Assembly (NCBI RefSeq): GCF_019931145.1
Contig: NZ_JAIOUV010000001.1
Location: 186,001 to 250,000, forward strand
Reading direction: 5' to 3'
DNA length: 64,000 nt
Source: Marinicella meishanensis
GTDB lineage: Bacteria; Pseudomonadota; Gammaproteobacteria; Xanthomonadales; Marinicellaceae
The notes beneath the pieces were generated by a model, which worked only from the letters and a program-made list of their open reading frames with translations, ran no database searches and was not told the DNA's origin. The translations under genes were made by a program, and so were the position numbers. Below, one piece after another: positions 8,376 through 16,474 of the stretch. Position 1 is the first letter of the stretch, and every line of letters begins with the position of its first letter.

Positions 8376-8849
8376 TTACTCGATAGGCAAACCTTTGTCC
8401 AACAGCCCAACACATTCCACTTGGATGCTGATGGTGGCCAGGTATGGCAGTGTACCATCAGGATTTTCAGAAATTTCTAAGACGTCATCCATGGTCACTT
8501 TGTTGACATTGGAAACGTCTCCACAAACAATCAATACTTGAGAGAGTAATTGTTCTTTCAGCGTGTTGATGTATTGGTTGTATTGGTTTTCTCGATTCAA
8601 AGAGACCTCTAACAGACCTTTGACATCGGCAGATTGATCAGAAGTTTGGTTGAGCTCAAAACCCTTAAAATGGGTGATGGGTGTGTTGGCCAAATCCTCT
8701 TCACTGAGCTTGATTGGGCCATCCTTGGTGTTAAAAGTGATGCCTGAGCTGTTCTCTTTGGCTTGCGTTGAATGGGTGATGAAGATCGCCATCAATGCCA
8801 CAGCCATCAAGGCTTTTTTGACTGGAACCAGTATGTGTTTATTGATCAT
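8376..8849 (-). CDS. exported hypothetical protein, 157 aa
   Basis: A basic start followed by a hydrophobic stretch ending near THSTQA-KE gives a clear signal peptide (residues 1-30). The mature part is polar and mixed, with two Cys (in VCGDV and VECVG) that may form a disulfide, and a central helix-forming stretch (NRENQYNQYINTLKEQLLS). I do not recognise the family. It lies 92 bases downstream of the 7939-8283 gene's start, on the same strand, with no terminator visible between. Confidence 0.55.
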   Translation of the reverse strand: MINKHILVPVKKALMAVALMAIFITHSTQAKENSSGITFNTKDGPIKLSEEDLANTPITHFKGFELNQTSDQSADVKGLLEVSLNRENQYNQYINTLKEQLLSQVLIVCGDVSNVNKVTMDDVLEISENPDGTLPYLATISIQVECVGLLDKGLPIE

Positions 8850-8980
8850 GCTGACGTCCTTTTGATGATTGATGGATCATTATAAGCCAGTTCTTCAATT
8901 AATGCGGGATCGAAGATCGTGATTCAGGAACAAGGTAGCTGAAGTCATGTTTTTCATTTGATCCCAGAAACACCTTTCTC

Positions 8981-9115
8981 GGAGCGCCGACTTCAGTCGG
9001 CGTCGGGCTGCACAGAATGTTCGATAAGAATGTTGGCAGTGATCTGCCCATAAGGTCTAAAAAAGATGGCTGCGGCTTGGCGCCTGGCCATTTCACCGAC
9101 TGAAGTCGGTGCTCC
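8981..9115. repeat. REPIN-like pair of inverted palindromic repeats
   Basis: GGAGCGCCGACTTCAGTCGG at 8981-9000 and its inverted partner CCGACTGAAGTCGGTGCTCC at 9096-9115 are each palindromic about TTCAG/CTGAA and stand in opposite orientation about 90 bases apart. This is the architecture of a REP doublet (REPIN), which is mobilised in trans by RAYT transposases. No RAYT gene is in the window. Confidence 0.65.
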
Positions 9116-9204
9116 AGTGGGGAGGGGCAGGATGCCAAAAAAGCCGGTCATTACGAGCCACGCAGTGGCGCGACAACCTTCATACGGCTGTCCACTACAT
9201 AAAT

Positions 9205-9900
9205 ATGACCGGTCGAAATGGAGATTCCTGCTTGCGCAGGAATGACGCGAACAAGATGTGGTCATCCCGACCGAACGCAGTGAGTGGAGGGATCTCAAGG
9301 GCGGACTGAGATCCCTGGCCTACATGGATGTAGGTCTGCCGCGTGAGCAGGACGCGAAAGCGGCCGGCTTCGCTCGGGATGACTTTGATTCTTTTTTTAG
9401 CGCTGAGGTGTGTCGTCGCGGAAACGGACGGCTTCATTCTTCAAAGACAATACTCAGGATCGCAGAGCTTGTCGAAGCGAATATGTTGTTTGAAGTATTT
9501 TCCAAAACACAATGACACTTCGACAGGCTCAGTGACCTGACTGAATGTTTTTGGGTCCCTTACAACCAGAGACAAAGGTATGCCGTATGAGCAGGATGCA
9601 ATAACCGCCAGGTTCGCACTTAATGACAATACTCAAGATTGCTGAGCCTGTCGAAGCGAATATGTTGTTTTAAGTATTTTCCAAAACACAATGACACTTC
9701 GACAGGCTCAGTGACCTGACTGAATGTTTTTGGGTCCCTTACAACCAGAGACAAAGGTATGCCGACTGAGCAGTAAGCGGATACGGCCGGTTTCAAAAAC
9801 TTTTGCTGCGCTTGCCGAATTTGTAGTCGAATGCACTTGATGAGGTCCCTCGCCTCCATGGACGGAGGTGTGCCGTGCAAGCAGGACGCGGAAACGCCGG
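9205..9900. repeat. dispersed hairpin repeats of the ATGGAT/CATCC family
   Basis: Several short hairpins recur: CCTACATGGATGTAGG (about 9318-9333) followed by TCTGCCGCGTGAGCAGGACGCG; CCTCCATGGACGGAGG (about 9854-9869) followed by TGTGCCGTGCAAGCAGGACGCGG; TTCCTGCTTGCGCAGGAA (9225-9242); and GTCATCCCGACCGAACGCAG (9261-9280). Relatives are at about 1732-1742 and 28412-28425. Together with the REPIN and the tandem repeat they fill 8850-9940, a stretch with no credible gene: the small ORFs here cross repeat boundaries and have no ribosome sites. Confidence 0.55.
9446..9766. repeat. two near-identical ~142-base direct repeats, period 179
   Basis: Copy 1 (9446-9587) and copy 2 (9625-9766) differ at only a few positions. 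Each copy carries inverted arms (GAGC(T/C)TGTCGAAG ... CTTCGACAGGCTCAG), so each can fold into a large hairpin. Both end in the phrase CAAAGGTATGCCG. Confidence 0.8.
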
Positions 9901-9941
9901 TGTGCTGAGATTGCTCGGGTTGACAGTGGTGTTGTTGGATG

Positions 9942-9966
9942 AAAGGCGCCCATTTTGGGCGCCTTT
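9942..9966 (-). terminator. possible terminator of the PDH gene cluster
   Basis: AAAGGCGCCC-ATTTT-GGGCGCCTTTT is a strong GC-rich hairpin 16 bases past the lpdA stop. The T-run on the minus strand is short (CTTTC), so termination strength is uncertain. Confidence 0.55.
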
Positions 9967-9981
9967 TGGTTCGCGGTTTGC

Positions 9982-11757
9982 TTAATTCTTCTTCGGCATA
10001 TACAAATCGGTGATGGTGCCTTCGAAGGCTTCGGCGGCCATGGCGACCGATTCGGCCAGAGTCGGGTGGGGGTGGATGGTGAGGCCGATGTCGGCGGCTT
10101 CGCAGCCCATTTCGATGGCCAGGCACAATTCACTGATCAGCTCGCCGGCGTTGGTGCCAACGATGCCGGCGCCGAGGATGCGGTCGGTTTCGGGGTCGAA
10201 CAGCAGCTTGGTGAAGCCTTCGGTGCGGTCGTTGCCGATGGCGCGGCCGGAGGCGGCCCACGGGAATTTACCCACTTCGTACTTCGTGCCGTTTTCTTTG
10301 GCGTCATTTTCGGTCAAGCCGACCCAGGCCACTTCGGGGTCGGTGTAGGCCACCGATGGGATGACCAGGGCATCGAAAAACACCTTCTCACCGTGCGCCA
10401 CTTCGGCCGCGACTTTGGCTTCGTGGGTGGCTTTGTGGGCCAGCATCGGTTGGCCGACGATGTCGCCGATGGCGAAAATGTGCGGCACGTTGGTGCGCAT
10501 TTGTTTGTCCACCGGGATGAAACCGCGCTCGGTGACATTGACCCCGGCTTGATCGGCGTCGAGCAGGTTGCCATTCGGCACCCGACCAACGGCCACCAAG
10601 ACACGGTCATAGGTGACTTGGTCGGCGCCGTCGAACTCCACTTGTAAGCCGTCGTCTTGGGCCACACAGGCGGTGACTTTGGATTTGAGTTTGATGTCTT
10701 TGTATTGCTTCTTGATGTGTTGCATCAAGGGGCGCACCAGGTCTTTGTCGGCACCGGGGATGATCTGATCCATCATTTCGACGATGGTGATCTCGGTGCC
10801 CAAGGCGGAATACACACAGGCCATTTCCAGGCCGATGATGCCGCCACCGATGATCAGCATGGAGCCAGGGATGTCGGTCATCTCCAGGGCGTCGGTGGAA
10901 TCCATCAGACGCTCATCATCCCAGGGCATGCCAGGCAGTTTGAACACCTGTGATCCGGCGGCGATGATGCATTGGCCAAAGGTCAGTGTTTCGCCGCCAA
11001 TCGACACGGTGTGTTGGTCGATGAATTTGGCTTCACCGGTTTGGCGCTTGACCTTCCTTTGTTTCGCCATTTGGCCCAAGCCGCCAGTTAGTTTTTGCAC
11101 CACCGAGTTTTTGAAACCCAGCAGTTTTTCGCGGTCGATTTCCGGTTTTTGGAAGGTCACACCGTGGTGGCCCATTTGTTCGGTTTCGCGGATGATGGCC
11201 GCGGTGTGCAGCAGGGCTTTGGACGGGATACAACCGACGTTCAAACAAACACCGCCAAGGGTGTCATAACGCTCGACCAAGGTCACGTCCATACCCAAAT
11301 CAGCAGCGCGGAACGCCGCGGTGTAACCACCGGGTCCGGCTCCGATCACCAACAATTCGGTGTCAAAATCGCCTTGCGGCGCCGCCGTTGTGGCAGCAGG
11401 GGCTGGCTCAGCCGGCTCGTTGGTTTGGTTGGATGGCTCTGATGGCTTAGACGCTGCAGCCGATGATGATTCAGCGGCGGGGCTTGCTGGATCTGCGGCC
11501 TCGACAATTGCCGACTCATCCACCGCCAAGGTGCCAATCACTTGACCAATCGACACCTCATCGCCTTCTTGCACCGCCACCGATTCGATGGTACCTGCCT
11601 GCGGGCTGGGGATTTCCATGGTGGCTTTGTCACTTTCCAAGGTGATCAGTGACTGGTCTTTTTCAACGGTGTCGCCGGCGGCCACCAGCACTTCGATCAC
11701 GGGTACGTTGTCGAAATCGCCAATGTCTGGAATTTTGATGTCAATGGTTTTGCTCAT
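9982..11757 (-). CDS. lpdA: dihydrolipoyl dehydrogenase (E3) with N-terminal lipoyl domain
   Basis: 591 residues, longer than the usual 470 because a lipoyl domain is fused at the front. Residues 1-80 are the lipoyl domain with the lipoylated Lys at 44 in LESDKATMEIP; an Ala/Pro/Ser-rich linker spans about 85-125. The flavoprotein follows: FAD site VIGAGPGGYTAAFRAADLG, the redox pair GGVCLNVGCIPSK, the NAD site IIGGGIIGLEMA, and the C-terminal HPHPTLAESV carrying the catalytic His-Glu environment. It reoxidises dihydrolipoamide in the pyruvate dehydrogenase complex and reduces NAD. It is the last gene of the aceE-aceF-membrane protein-lpdA run, 18 bases after the preceding gene. Confidence 0.96.
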   Translation of the reverse strand: MSKTIDIKIPDIGDFDNVPVIEVLVAAGDTVEKDQSLITLESDKATMEIPSPQAGTIESVAVQEGDEVSIGQVIGTLAVDESAIVEAADPASPAAESSSAAASKPSEPSNQTNEPAEPAPAATTAAPQGDFDTELLVIGAGPGGYTAAFRAADLGMDVTLVERYDTLGGVCLNVGCIPSKALLHTAAIIRETEQMGHHGVTFQKPEIDREKLLGFKNSVVQKLTGGLGQMAKQRKVKRQTGEAKFIDQHTVSIGGETLTFGQCIIAAGSQVFKLPGMPWDDERLMDSTDALEMTDIPGSMLIIGGGIIGLEMACVYSALGTEITIVEMMDQIIPGADKDLVRPLMQHIKKQYKDIKLKSKVTACVAQDDGLQVEFDGADQVTYDRVLVAVGRVPNGNLLDADQAGVNVTERGFIPVDKQMRTNVPHIFAIGDIVGQPMLAHKATHEAKVAAEVAHGEKVFFDALVIPSVAYTDPEVAWVGLTENDAKENGTKYEVGKFPWAASGRAIGNDRTEGFTKLLFDPETDRILGAGIVGTNAGELISELCLAIEMGCEAADIGLTIHPHPTLAESVAMAAEAFEGTITDLYMPKKN

Positions 11758-11775
11758 AATGATCTCATTCGTGTT

Positions 11776-12456
11776 TTAAGAACCATCCCACAGGGGCACG
11801 CCCAGTGCGGTGGCCAAGGTTTCGGCGTCTTCGATCACCGCCGCGTGTTTGCCGTGATCGATGACGTTGATGCGGCTGGCATCGGCCAGCACCAAATTCA
11901 ATTCGTAACTGTAATAAGCGCTGTTTTTGCCGCTGACCCGTTCACGGATCACTTGCACCGCTTCGACCTCAGTCAGGGGCACCGGGCCTTTTTTGCGGTC
12001 CCGGGCGGTGCCCAGGGTCATCGAATCTTGCGGCTTTTTGCGGCCTTTGTAATACACGCCGTAAAAGGTGTCGAACACCCGCGGCATGGTCATGAAGTAC
12101 AGCATCAAGGCCCCCACACCCAGGAAAATTCCACCAAACAACACCGCAAACAGCAACAGGGTCCATTCCTGCATGCCACCGCTGATGAAAATGGCGCCGG
12201 GAATGATGATCCCCAACAAGCCAAAAAAGCAGAAGATGCCGGCAAACCAATACGCCCCTTGGGTGCATTTGAACACCAACAAATCGGGGTTGGAACTGTC
12301 CAGACGGTGGGTTTGGAAATTGGCCCCGCCGCCGGCCAGCGGATGCCAATCGGTGGCCTTGGCCAAGGGGTGGTTGAACACCTCGGTGTCGATCGAAGCC
12401 ACCGCGCGTTTTTGCGCTTCTTCGACGATCTCTTTGAGTTTGTCCAAAAACCCCAT
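11776..12456 (-). CDS. unknown membrane protein embedded between aceF and lpdA
   Basis: 226 residues. An amphipathic N-terminus (MGFLDKLKEIVEEAQKR), then two transmembrane segments (about 88-110 and 115-140), then a soluble tail with DRKKGPVPLTEVEAVQVI and SYELNLVLADASRINVIDHG. The tail's 'EAVQVI...Y.YELNLVL.D..R.NV..HG' pattern resembles bacterial proteins that keep PH-like or YcxB-like domains after two helices; this is a resemblance only. It sits 7 bases after aceF and 18 bases before lpdA, on the same strand, so it is surely co-transcribed with pyruvate dehydrogenase. No link to that enzyme is known to me. Confidence 0.7.
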   Translation of the reverse strand: MGFLDKLKEIVEEAQKRAVASIDTEVFNHPLAKATDWHPLAGGGANFQTHRLDSSNPDLLVFKCTQGAYWFAGIFCFFGLLGIIIPGAIFISGGMQEWTLLLFAVLFGGIFLGVGALMLYFMTMPRVFDTFYGVYYKGRKKPQDSMTLGTARDRKKGPVPLTEVEAVQVIRERVSGKNSAYYSYELNLVLADASRINVIDHGKHAAVIEDAETLATALGVPLWDGS

Positions 12457-12463
12457 GATCAGA

Positions 12464-13795
12464 TCACAACAGCATTTTTTTCATGTCGGACAAGATGCTC
12501 GACAAATACACAATAAAGCGGGCCGCATCGGCACCATCAATCACCCGGTGGTCATAGCTCAATGACAAAGGCAACATCAACCGTGGTTCGAATTCTTGGC
12601 CGTTCCACACCGGTTTGATGCTGGAGCGCGACACCCCGAGGATGGCCACTTCCGGCGCATTGATGATCGGCGTGAACGCAGTGCCGCCGATGCCACCCAA
12701 GGATGAAATCGAGATGCAACCACCTTGCATGTCACGTGGGGCCAATTTGCCTTCGCGGGCTTTGATCGACACATCGCGCATTTCTTTGGCGATCTCAAAC
12801 ACCTCTTTCTTGTCGCAATCGCGAATCACCGGCACCACCAAACCATTGGGGGTGTCCACCGCGATGCCAACGTGGAAGAATTTTTTGTAGATCAGGTGTT
12901 CACCATCCACGTCCAGTGAGGTGTTGAATTTGGGGAACTTCTTCAAGGCTTTGGCCATGGCTTTGACCATGAAAGCCAAAGGTGTCAGGTTGAAGCCCTG
13001 CTCTTTGGCCTCAGCTTTGTTTTCCTGGCGGAAGGCTTCCAGCTCGGTGATGTCCGCTTCATCATACTGGGTGACGTGCGGGATGCGCACCCAATTGCGG
13101 TGCAAATACTTGCCCGAAATTTTCTGGATGCGGCTCAAAGGCTGGGTTTCCACCTCGCCGAATTCGGTGAAATCCACCGCCGGGAACGGTGGCACATCAA
13201 AGTTTGAAGTGACCACGGTTTGACCGCCGGATTGCATCGCGGTTTTGACGTGTTGTTTGACGTCTTCGCGGGTGATGCGGCCTTTGCGACCGGTGCCGGT
13301 CACCGCACTGATTTCAACCCCCAACTCGCGGGCGAACTTGCGCACCGCCGGAGAGGCATGGGCCAATTTGCCACTGGCCCGCTTGGGCAACTCGGTGGGC
13401 ACGGGTGGCGCTTGCGGGGCGGCTTTGGGCATTTCGCTTTGTTCCACTGGCGGTTCAGCTTTGGGCGGCTCGGCTTTGGCGGGTTCTTCAGCAACTTCTT
13501 CTGTTGTCTCTTGAGCAGCAGCCGGCTCCGCCGCCGACGCCGCGGCGGCATCACCGGCGGTTTTCAATTCAATCATCGGCGTGCCTTCAGACACCATATC
13601 GCCTTCTTTGACCAGCAGCTTGACGATTTCACCGGCGACCGGGGTCGGCACTTCGATGGTGGCTTTTTCCGACTCCAAAGAAATGATGGCGTCTTCGGCA
13701 TCGACTTGATCACCGGCTTGCACCAGCACTTCTATCACTTCGACGTTTTCAAAGTCGCCAATGTCGGGGATGTTGATGGTTTGGGTATCACTCAC
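12464..13795 (-). CDS. aceF: pyruvate dehydrogenase E2, dihydrolipoyl acetyltransferase
   Basis: 443 residues starting at GTG (13795), with GAGGAA about 6 bases upstream. One lipoyl domain at 1-78 (Lys44 in [11 protein letters not shown]), an Ala/Glu/Pro-rich linker, a peripheral-subunit-binding domain at about 145-185 ([14 protein letters not shown]...[11 protein letters not shown]), and the acetyltransferase core with the active-site motif [15 protein letters not shown] near the end. Only one lipoyl domain is present against three in E. coli; the second lipoyl domain of the complex is on E3. It lies 10 bases after aceE. It carries acetyl groups from E1 to coenzyme A and forms the complex core. 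Confidence 0.96.
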   Translation of the reverse strand: MSDTQTINIPDIGDFENVEVIEVLVQAGDQVDAEDAIISLESEKATIEVPTPVAGEIVKLLVKEGDMVSEGTPMIELKTAGDAAAASAAEPAAAQETTEEVAEEPAKAEPPKAEPPVEQSEMPKAAPQAPPVPTELPKRASGKLAHASPAVRKFARELGVEISAVTGTGRKGRITREDVKQHVKTAMQSGGQTVVTSNFDVPPFPAVDFTEFGEVETQPLSRIQKISGKYLHRNWVRIPHVTQYDEADITELEAFRQENKAEAKEQGFNLTPLAFMVKAMAKALKKFPKFNTSLDVDGEHLIYKKFFHVGIAVDTPNGLVVPVIRDCDKKEVFEIAKEMRDVSIKAREGKLAPRDMQGGCISISSLGGIGGTAFTPIINAPEVAILGVSRSSIKPVWNGQEFEPRLMLPLSLSYDHRVIDGADAARFIVYLSSILSDMKKMLL

Positions 13796-13805
13796 AATCG
13801 GTTCC

Positions 13806-16469
13806 TCATCGGGTGCGTGGGTCAGCGACCGCAGCGTCTATGTTGTAGGCTTTCTTGGCTTTGGCAATGGCGGTTTTTGGCAGGTCACCGGCGCGCACCA
13901 ACTCCACCACGGTGGTGTAAGCAATGTGGTTGCGGTCCACTTCAAAGAATTTACGCAACTGTTCGCGGGTGTCACTGCGACCAAAACCATCGGTGCCCAA
14001 AGTGGTGTAGGGACCAGGCACCCAAGGTCTGATTTGTTCGGCAAAATCATGGGTGTAATCGGTGGCCGCTATCACCGGCCCTTGGGCCTTGGCCAAACAC
14101 TGTTCGACGTAACTCACTTGCGGCTTCTTGTCGGCATGCAAGCGGTTGTGGCGGCTGACACTTTGCGCCTCGCGCTTCAATTCGGTCAGTGAGGTGGCAC
14201 TCCAGATGTCACACTGCACTTTAAAGTCCTTGGCCAACTGCTCGGCGGCGGCTTCGACTTCGCGCAGGATGGTGCCCGAACCCAGCAGTTGGGCTTTGAT
14301 CTTGCCCTTGCCACCGTCTTTCAATTGGTACAGGCCCTTGATGATGCCCTCTTCTTGTCCGGCAACCATTGCTGGGTGCGGGTAGTTTTCGTTCATCAAA
14401 GTCAGGTAGAAATACACGTCCTCGTTGTCGGCGAACATGCGCTTCAAACCGTGTTGGATGATCACCGCCACTTCATGGGCGTAGGTTGGGTCGTAGGACA
14501 CGCAGTTGGGCACGGTGCTGGCGATCAGGTGCGAATGGCCATCCTGGTGTTGCAATCCTTCGCCGTTCAGTGTGGTGCGCCCGGCGGTACCGCCCAACAA
14601 AAAGCCTTTGGCCCGCATGTCACCGGCGGCCCAGCACAAATCACCGATGCGTTGGTGACCGAACATCGAATAGTAGATGTAAAACGGGATCATCGGAATT
14701 TGGTAGTTGGCATACGATGTCGCCGCCGCAATCCAGGAGGACATGGCACCGGCTTCGGTGATGCCTTCTTGCAGGATCTGGCCATCGGCCGATTCTTTGT
14801 AGAACATCAACTGATCCGAATCTTCTGGCTCATACACCTGGCCTTGGTGCGAATAGATGCCCAGTTGGCGGAACATGCCTTCCATGCCGAAGGTGCGGCC
14901 TTCGTCGCACAGAATCGGCACAATGCGTTCTTTGATGTTCTTGTCCCGCAACAACAGCGCCAGGGTTCTGACAAAGGCCATGGTGGTGGAGATTTCCCGC
15001 TCGCCACTGCCTTTGGTGATGCTTTCAAAGGCCTGCAGTTCCGGCACCTGCATCACTTCTTGGTTGACCAGGCGACGTGGCAGATATCCACCGAGTTCTT
15101 CCCGACGCTGTTGCAAATACTTCAGTTCTTCGGAATCTTCAGCCGGTTTGTAATACGGCACCTCTTCCAATTGTTCGTCTTTGATCGGCACCCGGAACTT
15201 GTCGCGGAAGTGGCGGATCGAGTCGGTATCCATTTTCTTTTGTTGGTGGGTGGTGTTGGCCGCTTGGCCGGCATGGCCCATGCCATAACCCTTCACCGTC
15301 TTGGCCAGGATCACGGTGGGCAGACCATCGGATTCGTTGGCCGCGGCATAGGCGGCAAACATTTTGTGCGGATCATGACCGCCCCGGTTCAAACGCCAGA
15401 TGTCGTCATCGGTCATGTTTGAAACCATTTCTTTCAACTCGGGGTACTTGCCAAAGAAATGTTCGCGCACATAGGCGCCGTCTTTGGACTTGTAGTTTTG
15501 GTAGTCACCATCGACCGCTTCTTCCATGCGCTTGCGCAACAAGCCGTCTTTGTCTTTGGCCAACAATTTGTCCCAATAGGAACCCCAGATCACTTTGATC
15601 ACGTTCCAACCAGCACCACGGAACACGCCTTCGAGCTCTTGGATGATTTTGCCGTTGCCGCGCACCGGGCCATCCAAGCGTTGCAAGTTGCAGTTGATCA
15701 CGAACACCAGGTTGTCCAGTTTTTCCCGACCAGCGAGGGAAATGGCACCCAGGGATTCTGGCTCATCGGTCTCACCATCACCCAGGAAACAATAGACCTT
15801 CTTGTCGGTTTTTTCGATCAGGCCGCGGTTTTGCAGGTACTTCATGAAGCGTGCCTGGTAAATGGCCTGGATCGGTCCCAAGCCCATCGACACGGTGGCA
15901 AACTGCCAAAAGTCCGGCATCAACCAAGGGTGTGGATAAGACGACAAACCTTCGCCATCAACCTCGCGGCGGAAGTTGTCCAATTGTTCGGCACTCAGGC
16001 GCCCTTCCAAAAAGGCCCGGGCATAAAAGCCGGGGGCGCTGTGGCCTTGCACATACAGCAAATCACCTCCGGATGGGTGGTCGGCGCCGCGGAAAAAGTG
16101 ATTGAAGCCGACATCATAGATGGTGGCCGCTGAGGCAAACGAAGCAATGTGCCCACCCAAAGCACCGGGGCGGCGGTTGGCCCGCACCACCATGGCCATG
16201 GCATTCCAACGGATGATGGCACGGATGCGCCATTCCAGGTCGTTGTTACCGGGTGAGCGTTTTTCTTCGCCCACCGGAATGGTGTTCAAGTAAGCGGTGG
16301 TCGCCTGGTATGGCAGGTGTCCGCCCGAACGGCGGTTCAGATCGATCAGTTGTTCGATCAAAAAGTGCGCCCGTTCTGGACCTTCTTCGTTGATCACGGC
16401 GGTCAAGGCGTCCAGCCATTCCTGGGTTTCAATCGGATCGAGGTCTGGGGTGGTTTTGATGTTTGTCAT
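13806..16469 (-). CDS. aceE: pyruvate dehydrogenase E1 component, homodimeric type
   Basis: 887 residues, the same length as the E. coli enzyme. It decarboxylates pyruvate with thiamine diphosphate and acetylates the E2 lipoyl group. The ThDP/Mg motif GDGETDEPESLG lies at about residues 230-241, followed by NCNLQRLDGPVRGNGKI, a signature of the AceE family. Also visible are HLPYQATTAYLNTIP (about 55-69) and GLQHQDGHSHL (about 640-650). The ATG at 16469 lies 5 bases after the maeB stop, so translation is probably coupled. Confidence 0.97.
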   Translation of the reverse strand: MTNIKTTPDLDPIETQEWLDALTAVINEEGPERAHFLIEQLIDLNRRSGGHLPYQATTAYLNTIPVGEEKRSPGNNDLEWRIRAIIRWNAMAMVVRANRRPGALGGHIASFASAATIYDVGFNHFFRGADHPSGGDLLYVQGHSAPGFYARAFLEGRLSAEQLDNFRREVDGEGLSSYPHPWLMPDFWQFATVSMGLGPIQAIYQARFMKYLQNRGLIEKTDKKVYCFLGDGETDEPESLGAISLAGREKLDNLVFVINCNLQRLDGPVRGNGKIIQELEGVFRGAGWNVIKVIWGSYWDKLLAKDKDGLLRKRMEEAVDGDYQNYKSKDGAYVREHFFGKYPELKEMVSNMTDDDIWRLNRGGHDPHKMFAAYAAANESDGLPTVILAKTVKGYGMGHAGQAANTTHQQKKMDTDSIRHFRDKFRVPIKDEQLEEVPYYKPAEDSEELKYLQQRREELGGYLPRRLVNQEVMQVPELQAFESITKGSGEREISTTMAFVRTLALLLRDKNIKERIVPILCDEGRTFGMEGMFRQLGIYSHQGQVYEPEDSDQLMFYKESADGQILQEGITEAGAMSSWIAAATSYANYQIPMIPFYIYYSMFGHQRIGDLCWAAGDMRAKGFLLGGTAGRTTLNGEGLQHQDGHSHLIASTVPNCVSYDPTYAHEVAVIIQHGLKRMFADNEDVYFYLTLMNENYPHPAMVAGQEEGIIKGLYQLKDGGKGKIKAQLLGSGTILREVEAAAEQLAKDFKVQCDIWSATSLTELKREAQSVSRHNRLHADKKPQVSYVEQCLAKAQGPVIAATDYTHDFAEQIRPWVPGPYTTLGTDGFGRSDTREQLRKFFEVDRNHIAYTTVVELVRAGDLPKTAIAKAKKAYNIDAAVADPRTR

Positions 16470-16474
16470 GGCTA

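Noticed and set aside
9109-9540. Several short ORFs of 60-100 residues between 8900 and 9700
   Set aside because: They run across REP-like repeats on both strands, have no ribosome sites and share pieces with other repeat copies.
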